This document shows positions 7,833-15,900 of a DNA stretch of 64,000 nucleotides, one piece after another. The position numbers were made by a program, and so were the translations under genes. Position 1 is the first letter of the stretch, and the number at the start of each line of letters is the position of its first letter. Below the pieces are notes generated by a model. The model had not been told where the DNA came from and made no database searches. It worked only from the letters and a program-made list of their open reading frames with translations. Origin of the DNA: CBDCZI01 sp965224495 (GTDB lineage: Bacteria > Bacteroidota > Bacteroidia > Cytophagales > JAAEPT01); the NCBI GenBank assembly GCA_965224495.1, contig CBDCZI010000014.1:84696-148695 (forward strand), read 5' to 3'.

Positions 7833-8160
7833 CAGACTGTCTAAAAACTATAAGCGAAATTAGTTATCACATAGTTTGTTGTAAAAGGTATAAATAGCTA
7901 TCTTTAAGCTATGAGCTACATCACTGGATTTGACAGAAACCAAGCTGTTTTGATACCCGAAACTATAAACCAACTTATTGATACAAACAATCCTGTTAGG
8001 TTTATTGATGTTTTTGTTGATTCTCTTCAAACGGCAGATTTTGGTTTTAGAAACCCTAACAGAAATACAAATGGCAGACCGCCATTTCACCCCAAAGACT
8101 TATTAAAGCTATATATTTATGGCTATTTGAATAAACTAAGATCATCAAGAGCCTTAGAGA
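7833..8160 (+). mobile_element. Truncated IS1182-family copy (328 bp, left end only)
   Basis: Identical to 5241-5568 apart from two substitutions that I can see, then homology stops abruptly at 8160. The left end CAGACTGTCTAAAAAC is intact and preceded by CTAGGCGT; no right end is present downstream. It sits at the same distance from the structured repeat as the full copy does. Confidence 0.9.
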
Positions 8161-8210
8161 TGTTCTTTCTTCAAAAATATATTTACTCGCTTAAGTCAGT
8201 TACCAACTGA
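7911..8210 (+). pseudogene. IS1182 transposase N-terminal fragment
   Basis: The first ~83 residues match the complete transposase at 5319. From 8161 the frame runs into unrelated sequence and stops at 8210. None of the catalytic acidic residues is present, so the product cannot transpose DNA. The high identity to the full copy suggests a recent duplication or insertion followed by deletion. Confidence 0.88.
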
Positions 8211-8340
8211 TGAAAAAGAAATTCTTGTAGAGAAATTGAAGTTTCAAATTTTAGAGAACAAGAATACTTACCAATCAAAAACAGCTAACACCTTACCTCA
8301 AACACAAAAACACACAATAAATTTTATATTTGTAAATAGA
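8161..8340 (+). other. Sequence of unknown origin after the IS truncation
   Basis: One frame stays open from the truncation point and has a coding look (LPTDEKEILVEKLKFQILEN). It could be the 3' end of a gene lost when the IS copy was truncated. It has no start and no clean stop before the queD 3' end, so I do not call it a gene. Confidence 0.25.
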
Positions 8341-8799
8341 CTAATAAGTTCTGTTTTCTTGGTCAGAAGCTACCCATTCGCCAAAAGACGTCGCTGTTTC
8401 ATATAATTTCAATGCTTGTAATGTTATACCTTCAGGTAATCGTGTTTTAATTCTCTCAGCAAAATCACACAACATATTTTCACATGTAGGTTGGTAATCT
8501 ACCAAAATAATATTTGCTCCTGCATCGCCATCTATTTTTTCTTGTTCCGCTTTTTTATTCAATACCAACGCGTGGTCTAAACGATAGACAATCTCTTCGT
8601 TCACTATTTTCTTCAACTCTTTAAAATCAATTAAAAGTCCATCATCTGGTGCTGAAGTCTTGTTTTTAGGTAATCCTTTTATTGTAACGTGTAATTTGTA
8701 CGAATGTCCATGGATATGTTTACACAAACCATTATAGTTGTATAAAGCGTGTGCCATTTCAAAATCAAATATCTTTGTTAAGCGAATTATTTGTCTCAT
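8341..8799 (-). CDS. queD: 6-carboxy-5,6,7,8-tetrahydropterin synthase (QueD/PTPS family)
   Basis: A 152-residue enzyme of the 6-pyruvoyl-tetrahydropterin synthase family. QueD converts dihydroneopterin triphosphate to 6-carboxytetrahydropterin in queuosine and other 7-deazapurine biosynthesis. Zinc-ligand histidines are visible in FEMAHAL and CKHIHGHSYKL, which also carries the catalytic Cys that marks QueD. YRLDHALVLN and LYETATSFGEW supply the remaining active-site Asp/His and Glu. Length is slightly above the 120-140 aa norm. No other queuosine gene is adjacent, so the pathway role is inferred from the family. Confidence 0.9.
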   Translation of the reverse strand: MRQIIRLTKIFDFEMAHALYNYNGLCKHIHGHSYKLHVTIKGLPKNKTSAPDDGLLIDFKELKKIVNEEIVYRLDHALVLNKKAEQEKIDGDAGANIILVDYQPTCENMLCDFAERIKTRLPEGITLQALKLYETATSFGEWVASDQENRTY

Positions 8800-8930
8800 A
8801 AGTACAAAAAAACATTTTTAAAATGTACTTTATCATGACGGATGTCAGTTTCATGAAACAAGTTAAATTATTCGTTACCACAGAGGTTTTACGGTTTCCT
8901 TTTTTTTGTACGACACAATATATTCGCTTA

Positions 8931-9590
8931 TTACCTAATGGTCTCCCAAGAAATAACCTCGTTGAGGTAAACAGCTATTTTTTCTGCGTTTTCGATAACC
9001 ATAAAATGTCCTCCTCCTTCTATTATCATGGTTTTAGCTTGTGGGTTTGGTTTTAATAAACGGTCTTTTGTTCCGTGAATACGAATGAGGTTAGCAGGCA
9101 CATCTGTATTTTTCCATGAAATAATTTGATTTATCGCCCATTTTAAAAACACTACGTCTGTATCCTCTATTATCTTACCGAGTAATTTTTTATGCTTTTT
9201 AGACTTTATTCCAAACAACCAATGAGCAAAGAAAGCAGGTGGTTTTAAAAAACGATTTGGAAGAAACGGAATAATGTTAATATAACGAAAAGCTCTAAAG
9301 GCTTTTGGTAATTCTTGTTTTGTGGCATTAGAACTAATAATAATTGTCTTCTTAGGAGCTAAGTATTTGTTTAACTCGACAGCTACCATTCCTCCAAAAG
9401 AGACACCTACCAAAATAAAATCTTCTGAAGTGTCAATTTGTTCTTTAAAACGAAAAAGATATTCTTTAAATGGTTCTTTGGGTTTTGGTTGCAACCAAGC
9501 TAAAGGTGTTATTGGGGTTGACAAAAACTTATTTAATTCTTGATAAACTCGTTCGTCAGCTCCTAACCCTGAAATTCCGTAAACCTTCAT
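8931..9590 (-). CDS. Alpha/beta hydrolase
   Basis: A small (219 aa) alpha/beta-hydrolase-fold protein. The nucleophile elbow is GVSFGGM (Ser about residue 64), and a catalytic His sits in GGGHFMVIENAE near the C-terminus, preceded by the strand IRIHGTKDRLL that usually provides the acid. No signal peptide, so it is probably cytoplasmic. It lies 13 bp downstream of the 80-residue membrane protein gene on the same strand, so the two are likely co-transcribed. The substrate cannot be told from sequence. Confidence 0.85.
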   Translation of the reverse strand: MKVYGISGLGADERVYQELNKFLSTPITPLAWLQPKPKEPFKEYLFRFKEQIDTSEDFILVGVSFGGMVAVELNKYLAPKKTIIISSNATKQELPKAFRAFRYINIIPFLPNRFLKPPAFFAHWLFGIKSKKHKKLLGKIIEDTDVVFLKWAINQIISWKNTDVPANLIRIHGTKDRLLKPNPQAKTMIIEGGGHFMVIENAEKIAVYLNEVISWETIR

Positions 9591-9603
9591 TTCTCTAACT
9601 TCT

Positions 9604-9846
9604 TTATTTCTTTTTCTCTTCTTTATTTAACTCTTTGAAATATTTTTTCAGCCCTTTTTTTACTCCTACATAAGCCAATTTTCTTCCTAATTTGGTATTT
9701 ACAATGAAATTTGCCAAAAAAGGACTCATATCAGCTTCTTTTGCTAACTGTTTGGTTGTTACTTTCATCGTCTTATCGGGAATCAGAGCAATTGCCCCGA
9801 CTACCAATACAACAATGACTAAGCTAATTTTAATGACTTTTTTCAT
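9604..9846 (-). CDS. Small membrane-anchored hypothetical protein (80 aa)
   Basis: Starts with a single hydrophobic helix (KISLVIVVLVVGAIALI) that acts as a membrane anchor or uncleaved signal. A short region follows, then a very basic tail rich in Lys (GLKKYFKELNKEEKKK). Not recognised. It precedes the alpha/beta hydrolase by 13 bp and is probably in its operon. Confidence 0.65.
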   Translation of the reverse strand: MKKVIKISLVIVVLVVGAIALIPDKTMKVTTKQLAKEADMSPFLANFIVNTKLGRKLAYVGVKKGLKKYFKELNKEEKKK

Positions 9847-9908
9847 CTTATTTTATTATTTCGGAAGAAGTAAAACTAACTAATAACTAAAGGAGGAACA
9901 GGTTTACC

Positions 9909-9991
9909 GCGGCATAGGGATAGAGGCGGTATCCTTTGTGAGGAACGAACAAAGATATAGCCGAAAGCCCGACCCCTTGTGGGTATGCCCC
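9909..9991 (+). repeat. Dispersed hairpin repeat, copy B
   Basis: Reads CGGCATAGGGATAGAGGCGG, then ATCCTTTGT, a short loop, ACAAAGAT, and ends AAAGCCCGACCCC. The short stem TTTGT/ACAAA is the compact version of the stem seen in copies A and D-F. It lies between the helicase 3' end and the hydrolase operon. Confidence 0.75.
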
Positions 9992-9999
9992 TTATCTAT

Positions 10000-11115
10000 T
10001 TATCTAATTTTTCTTATTTCAATTTTCAAATCACGTTCTAATTGACGAATTAGATTCAACTCATTGTTCAAGATAAAGCTAATCGAAATCCCACGTTTAC
10101 CTGCACGACCTGTACGCCCACTTCGGTGTGCGTAATTTTCCAATTGCTCAGGTAGCTGATGATGAATAACATACGAAAGACCGTCAACATCAATACCACG
10201 TGCCGCAACATCGGTAGCGACCAACACTTGTAGTTTTTTATTTTTGAAAGCACGCATCACTTTGTCTCTTTCTTTTTGAGTCAAATCGCCATGAATAGCG
10301 TCTGAAGTGTAGTTTTTAGAAGCTATTTGCTTCGCTAATTTCTGTGCTCCTGCTCTTGTTTTACAAAAAACAACGCCTCTTGCTGCTCCTTGAGATTGTA
10401 AAAATTGCACTAATAGATTCACTTTAGTTTCTATCGTACAGGTTAAAAATTGATGCTCAATTAATGTGTTTACGATATTTTTCTTATCTATCCGTACGCT
10501 TTCGTGCTCCACATCCATATAAGTAGAGATAATATCTTTTATCTCTTTTGGCATCGTTGCCGAAAACATCCAAATGTTACGAGCTACTTTTGGGTAAGTC
10601 AATATTTTCTCTATATCAGGCTGAAACCCCATACTCAACATTTCATCTGCCTCATCAAGCACGACGGTGTTTACATTACTAATATCAAGTGATTTACGAC
10701 TCAAAAGATCCATCAAACGACCTGGAGTGGCAACAACAACTTGTGTTGGACGTTTCAGTCGATCCATCTGACGGGCAATATGCTCACCTCCATAAACGCA
10801 TTCTATAAATACTTTTTCTGTCAAATACTTGGTGTATTTAAACAAGTGCTTTGCTATTTGTTGTCCTAATTCACGTGTTGGTGCGATAATTAATGCCTGA
10901 ACTCGTTTATCTTTTGGATCAACACGTTGTAAAATAGGCAAACCAAAGGCAGCAGTTTTACCTGTACCTGTTTGTGCTTGTCCCACAAAATCGCCCCCTT
11001 CTTTGAGTAAATAAGGAATAGAACCTTCCTGTATTTCTGTTGGATTTATAATCCCAAATTCTTTCAATCCTTGGATGAGTTCTTTGCTCACTCCTAATTC
11101 TGCAAATGTAGCCAC
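10000..11115 (-). CDS. DEAD-box RNA helicase
   Basis: A 371-residue ATP-dependent RNA helicase consisting of the two RecA-like domains with almost no C-terminal extension. Motifs in order: the Q-motif region (FAELGVSKELIQGL...IQEGSIP), motif I AQTGTGKT, Ia PTRELGQQ, Ib TPGRLMD, II DEAD, III SAT, IV VVFCKTR, V ATDVAARGID and VI HRSGRTGRAG. It is likely involved in ribosome assembly or mRNA turnover, but subfamily assignment is not safe because the tail is missing. The start is a GTG at 11115; upstream in frame is a stop and there is no ATG before the Q-motif. A TACCTTTG promoter motif lies 25 bp upstream. Confidence 0.93.
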   Translation of the reverse strand: MATFAELGVSKELIQGLKEFGIINPTEIQEGSIPYLLKEGGDFVGQAQTGTGKTAAFGLPILQRVDPKDKRVQALIIAPTRELGQQIAKHLFKYTKYLTEKVFIECVYGGEHIARQMDRLKRPTQVVVATPGRLMDLLSRKSLDISNVNTVVLDEADEMLSMGFQPDIEKILTYPKVARNIWMFSATMPKEIKDIISTYMDVEHESVRIDKKNIVNTLIEHQFLTCTIETKVNLLVQFLQSQGAARGVVFCKTRAGAQKLAKQIASKNYTSDAIHGDLTQKERDKVMRAFKNKKLQVLVATDVAARGIDVDGLSYVIHHQLPEQLENYAHRSGRTGRAGKRGISISFILNNELNLIRQLERDLKIEIRKIR

Positions 11116-11139
11116 GCTATTTTATTAATATTTTCAATA

Positions 11140-11147
11140 CAAAGGTA
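11140..11147 (-). promoter_or_regulatory. -7 promoter element of the DEAD-box helicase gene
   Basis: TACCTTTG on the minus strand fits TAnnTTTG and lies 25 bp upstream of the GTG start. No convincing -33 TTG at the right spacing. Confidence 0.4.
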
Positions 11148-11185
11148 CGTATTTACAATTGCTTTTTCGTACCTCCCCCCTCTTT

Positions 11186-11518
11186 TTACACTAAGGCTAC
11201 TCCTTCAAACGCAACTCCTTGCCAACTGTATTTGATGAAATTACGGATATTTTGATGGTCTGTTCCTTCGGGATTTTTCAATACGTCGTTTCGGTAGTAC
11301 TCACCAAAACAAGCTAACGTTTGCTCTTTAGAAAGGTTTTGAAGTTTCGCAAAAGCAAACAACTTACAAGAACCTGAGTTTTGTCCTGCCTCATTTACAG
11401 TGTCTCCATTTTTGAATTGCGTTGGCGTAAAAGTGTAATTTGCGTCTATTACTGCCATTGTATCGGCAAATACCAATGCTTCACTTCCTAATTTCGCTAT
11501 AAATGCTTCTATTGTCAT
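11186..11518 (-). CDS. HopJ-family protein
   Basis: A 110-residue protein matching the HopJ family, named after a Pseudomonas type III effector but common in free-living bacteria. Recognisable features are the N-terminal AFIAKLGSEALVFADTMAVID, then YTFTPTQFKNGD, and NSGSCKLFAFAKLQNLSKEQTL. No signal peptide. It starts 8 bp after the apbE stop on the same strand, so it is almost certainly co-transcribed with apbE. Nothing nearby suggests a type III secretion system, so an effector role is unlikely here; the actual function is unknown. Confidence 0.8.
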   Translation of the reverse strand: MTIEAFIAKLGSEALVFADTMAVIDANYTFTPTQFKNGDTVNEAGQNSGSCKLFAFAKLQNLSKEQTLACFGEYYRNDVLKNPEGTDHQNIRNFIKYSWQGVAFEGVALV

Positions 11519-11526
11519 GCTTCCTT

Positions 11527-12582
11527 TTATTTAATTTTTATTGTTTCAAACCCTTTGGTCGAAAACTCTTTTACTGTTCCATTTTCTTGGTACAACAACA
11601 TCGCATCATATTGCGGGTTGGTCTCAAAAAACTGTTTTGCTTCTTTTAAAGTCATTACATTAACTGCCGTAGCTAAAGCGTCAGCTGTCATACAATCATC
11701 CGCTAATACGCAAACACTTAACAAGTCTTGCTTGACAGGAAAACCTGTTCTCGGATCAATCGTATGCGAGTATTTCACTCCGTTTATTTCTTTTTGTTGC
11801 ATGTACGGGCCAGAGGTCGCCATCGCTCGGTCTTTCAACTCTACGTAACAATACGCTTCTTTCCGTAATGCTTTTTCTTTTTCTGGATATAAGATTCTTA
11901 ACGTCCATTTCACGCCATCAGGTTTTATACCTTTTGCCAAATCTTCTCCTCCTATTTCAATTAGGTATGACTTTATTCCTTTTTCGTCTAACAGTTCACC
12001 AACCAAATCTACGCCGTAACCTTTGGCTATTGCCCCAAAACCCAAAGCCATAGATGATGGACTAGTTAACTGATTTTCATTAAATTTTATTTTAGAAAAA
12101 CCTACCAGTTGTTTGGTTTGATTAATTGTTACTGTGTCTGGAAAACCTTCTATTTCCTTGTAACCAAACCCCCACAAGTTCACCAAAGGCATTACTGTTG
12201 GGTCAAATGCTCCGTTGCTTAATTGGTATATTTCTTTACTTTTTTCTAACACCGCAAACAAATACGGAGACAACTCATTCACTTTGTTTACTTGGTTAAA
12301 TTTGGATATTTCAGAGTTAGGGATATAGGTAGATAAATGCTTACTAAAGTCGCTCAACAAACTATCTACAGCAGGTTTTACATCTCTTTTTTCATCGTCA
12401 TAATAAACAATAGAATAAGACGTACCCATTGTTTCTCCTTTAATAAGGATACGGTTTACGTGTGCTTCTTTCCATTTTTCTTGTTCAGATTCTTTGTTTT
12501 GTTTGCGGCAATCATAGACCACAGACATTGCCAAAATAAGTAAGAAAGGATAAACTTGACCCCATTTGATTTTTTTCATCAT
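11527..12582 (-). CDS. apbE: FAD:protein FMN transferase
   Basis: A 351-residue ApbE-type flavin transferase, which attaches FMN covalently to Thr/Ser of target proteins such as the NqrB/NqrC and RnfG subunits. Motifs: GETMGTSYSI near the N-terminus, FDPTVMPLVNLWGFG, ALGFGAIAKGYGVD, and YSHTIDPRTGFPV with the Asp/His active site, then CMTADALATAVNVM, which binds magnesium. The N-terminus is hydrophobic with a Cys at residue ~25 (VVYDC), so it is exported and perhaps a lipoprotein, although the lipobox is not classical. ApbE acts in the periplasm, consistent with this. A HopJ gene follows 8 bp downstream. Confidence 0.93.
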   Translation of the reverse strand: MMKKIKWGQVYPFLLILAMSVVYDCRKQNKESEQEKWKEAHVNRILIKGETMGTSYSIVYYDDEKRDVKPAVDSLLSDFSKHLSTYIPNSEISKFNQVNKVNELSPYLFAVLEKSKEIYQLSNGAFDPTVMPLVNLWGFGYKEIEGFPDTVTINQTKQLVGFSKIKFNENQLTSPSSMALGFGAIAKGYGVDLVGELLDEKGIKSYLIEIGGEDLAKGIKPDGVKWTLRILYPEKEKALRKEAYCYVELKDRAMATSGPYMQQKEINGVKYSHTIDPRTGFPVKQDLLSVCVLADDCMTADALATAVNVMTLKEAKQFFETNPQYDAMLLYQENGTVKEFSTKGFETIKIK

Positions 12583-12601
12583 TGCTCTAAATTTGCAACA
12601 A

Positions 12602-12609
12602 CAAAGATA
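12602..12609 (-). promoter_or_regulatory. -7 promoter element of the apbE-hopJ operon
   Basis: TATCTTTG on the minus strand, 20 bp upstream of the apbE ATG, fits TAnnTTTG. The -33 element is not clear. Confidence 0.4.
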
Positions 12610-12733
12610 GGTATTTGTTTTTCAAGAGTTCTGTAGGCTCTCTTATTTATTTGGAGCATCCCCTTACTATTTTATGTTTTTTTGGTTAGTAAAAATAAAG
12701 AACCAACTATAAATCACCTCTACAAACCACAGA

Positions 12734-12850
12734 GAGCGGGGCCGGGCTTTCTGCTATATCTTTGTTCGTTCCTCACAAAGGATACCGCTGACAATCCCTA
12801 TGCCGTTGTTAGACGACAGACCATAGACGACAAACAAGAGCTGACTTTCT
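12734..12850 (-). repeat. Dispersed hairpin repeat, copy C
   Basis: On the minus strand: CGGCATAGGGATTGTCAGCGG, ATCCTTTGT, an 8-base loop, ACAAAGATATAGC, AAAGCCCGGCCCC. Its hairpin is nearly the same as in copy B. The flank GTTGTTAGACGACAGACC and the following GCTGACTTTC resemble copy A. It fills most of the gap between the divergent apbE and sensor-kinase genes. Confidence 0.75.
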
Positions 12851-12909
12851 ATCGTCTGTGTGTTTCTTACTAAAACCACAACTGTTTTAGCTAGGTAGCT
12901 AACAACCTT

Positions 12910-12917
12910 TATCTTTG
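12910..12917 (+). promoter_or_regulatory. -7 promoter element of the hybrid kinase gene
   Basis: TATCTTTG, 43 bp before the ATG at 12960. It overlaps an upstream in-frame start codon at 12915, which argues that 12960 is the true start. Confidence 0.5.
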
Positions 12918-12959
12918 TTTCAACGTATAAAACTGCTTATAACCATACTTTTACCTTTG

Positions 12960-15900
12960 ATGTTAAATTACCTCAAAAGACTTTTTTCATTCTTTTTTAT
13001 CCTTTATTTTTCACTTGTTGGGTTTTCTCAAAACGAACAATTTACGCACCTCAACAGTACGGACGGCTTGCCTATCAATACGATTAAGCATATAACACAA
13101 GATTATTTGGGTTTTGTATGGATTGCTACACAAGATGGTATTTGCAGGTATGATGGTTCGGATATTAAGGTTTATAAAAACACAAAAGAAGACCTTTTCT
13201 CTTACGGAAACAATGAAATCACTTACGTTTTTGAAGACAGTAACAAGGACTTATGGCTATGTACAGCTCGTGGTGGTTTAGCCAAATACGATAGAAAAAA
13301 TGACCGTTTCGAAAATTACAACAGTAAAAACGATACACGCATTAAAAATCTCCACACCAATACAATCATCGAATTGGCTGGAAAAAAATTGCTTATTGGA
13401 ACAGATAGAGGTCTTTCGTACTTTGATTTGACAACCGAAACCTATTATAAAAATGAAAAACAAGCGTTATTACAAAACGAAAAGATAAACACACTTTTTC
13501 GTGCAAAAAACAACAGTATATGGATTGGTTCAGCACAACGAGGACTTGAAAACTTTGACGTAAAAGAAGGTACAATTCAACATTATTCAACAAAAGCTGA
13601 TAAACCTTACCGCTTAGCAGGGAACGGTATTAAAGCGATTGTTGAAGATAGTTTACAGCGTATTTGGGTAGGTACATGGGCAAATGGCTTACACAAAATA
13701 ACAAAAGATAGTATTACTATTTACAAACACGGCGACAACGACAAATCCTCTATTAGTCAAAATGCTATCTTTGCCTTGGCTATAACAAAAAAAGGCAAGC
13801 TATGGATTGCCACCGAAAACAAAGGCATCTGTCATTACGACGAAGAGAACAAATCTTTCCACAGTATAACGAGTAATTTTTATGATGCTCGGGGCTTGTC
13901 TGATAATGCTATTCAGTCACTTTATATCGATAGTAGAGAAAATCTATGGGTCGGAACGTTTGCCCACGGCGTAAGTATTTTACCTCAACATCCTTTTCCT
14001 TTTAAACATATAAAAAGTATTCCTGGTGAGGAAAATTCTCTCTCAAACAATAATGTTATTTCTATCTTAAAAGACAAAAAAGGCAGACTTTGGATAGGTA
14101 CTGACGGTGGTGGTTTAAATCTTTACGATGAAGAGTTTCATACCTTTACCGTTTATCGTCATTATGACGAAGACACAAACACGATTGGTTCAAATGTAGT
14201 TTTATCAGTGTATGAAGACAACGAAGGTACTATTTGGACAGGTACTTACCGTGGTGGCTTGTCTCGATTTAACGAAGAAACAGATGATTTTACCACTTTT
14301 ACGACTATCCGAAATGACACGACAAGTTTATCTAATGATATTGTAAGTACTATTTTTGAAGACAAGGAAGGCTTGTTTTGGGTAGGTACGTGGAGAAATG
14401 GATTCAATCTATTCGATAAAAAAACAGGTACTTTTACTCAATTCCCTTACAAACGAAATAAAAAAGGAAGTATTCCTCACTACCAAGTCAATCACATGAT
14501 TGAGGGGGATAACAATGATTTGTGGATTGCTACTGAAGATGGTCTGGTTCATTTTGACAAAAGCACACACCAATTTGAACATTACAACCGACGGTTTAAA
14601 ACAAAAAATGGTATTTCAGACAATTCCGTTAGCTCTCTTTATTTGAATAATAAAGGAATATTATGGATTGGTACACGTGGTGGCGGGCTAAATAAATTTG
14701 ATCCAAAAACAAAACTTTTTACCAATTACAAAGGAACTGGTTTTTCGAGTGACATCATCTACCATATCATTCCTGAGAACAAAACAAAATTATGGATTAG
14801 CACCAATGATGGTATCACTGAGTTTGACACCGAAACTACCGAAATACGTAGCCACGGATTTAGTGAGGGAGTTTTGGGTACTCAATTCGTTACAGGTTCG
14901 GGATATAAAGATGAGAATGGCATCATATTTTTGGGTAGTACAGAGGGTTTAAATTTCTTTCATCCTGAAAATATATTCACTGACAAAAAAAGTTCTCCGC
15001 TTAAGTTTACGGGGTTAAAAATTCAAAATAAAGAAGTCGATATTTCCACTAATAAATTGATGGCTAAACACATTTCTTTATCTGAGGAAGTCACCATTAA
15101 ATACAAAGAGAACTTTTTCTCTATTGCTTTTTCTTATTTGAATTACATCTACCCTGACAAGACCCAATATGAATACAAAATGGTTGGTTTTGATAAAGAA
15201 TGGATAAAAGCAGGTAATAAAAACGTCGCCCACTACACCAATTTAGACCCTAACGAATACACCTTTATGGTCAGAGCAACAAACAAAGCTGACCATGTAA
15301 TTGAACCAATTACTATGAAAGTAACCGTTCGGGCACCATTTTATATGACTGTATGGTTTCGTTCTTTATTGGTTTTCTTGACAGGCTTGTTGATTTATGG
15401 CTTATTTCAAATGCGTATCAATGAAGTCAAAGAGAAACGAAAAATATTATTAAAGAATAACAAAGTATTACAAAAAGAAATTAAACAGCGAAAAAAGACA
15501 CAACGTTTATATAAAAAAGAAAAAATAAGAGCAATAAAATTAGCTGAGGCAAAAGATGAATTTCTTTCAAATATGAGCCACGAAATCCGTACGCCTCTTA
15601 ATATGATTTTGGGGTACTTACAATTGGTAGGTACAAACAAAACAAACATTGTCCAATTTTTGAAAGTAATGCGTGTTTCTGCAGATAATTTATTGCATTT
15701 GGTTAACCAAATTTTAGATCTATCAAAAATAGAGAAAGATAAATTAGATTTGAATTTCACTCCTTTTAACACCCGTGAGTACATCGAAGAATTAAAAGGT
15801 ATATTCACAGGAAACATTGAGATGAAAGGACTTGATTTCATTGTAGAGGTAGATAAAAACCTCCCACATACGGTAATTGGTGACAAACACCGCTTAAATC

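Noticed and set aside
5241..8160. Composite transposon formed by the two IS1182 copies around the second cassette gene
   Set aside because: The second copy lacks its right end and most of the transposase, and the first copy alone is flanked by a 4-bp target duplication. Two separate insertions fit better.
8823..9056. 77-codon plus-strand frame between queD and the hydrolase
   Set aside because: Mostly antisense to the hydrolase 3' end; hydrophobic and aromatic composition without a homologue I recognise.
11186..11518. Type III secretion effector
   Set aside because: No secretion or chaperone genes nearby, and HopJ-family proteins are found in many non-pathogens; only the family name suggests it.
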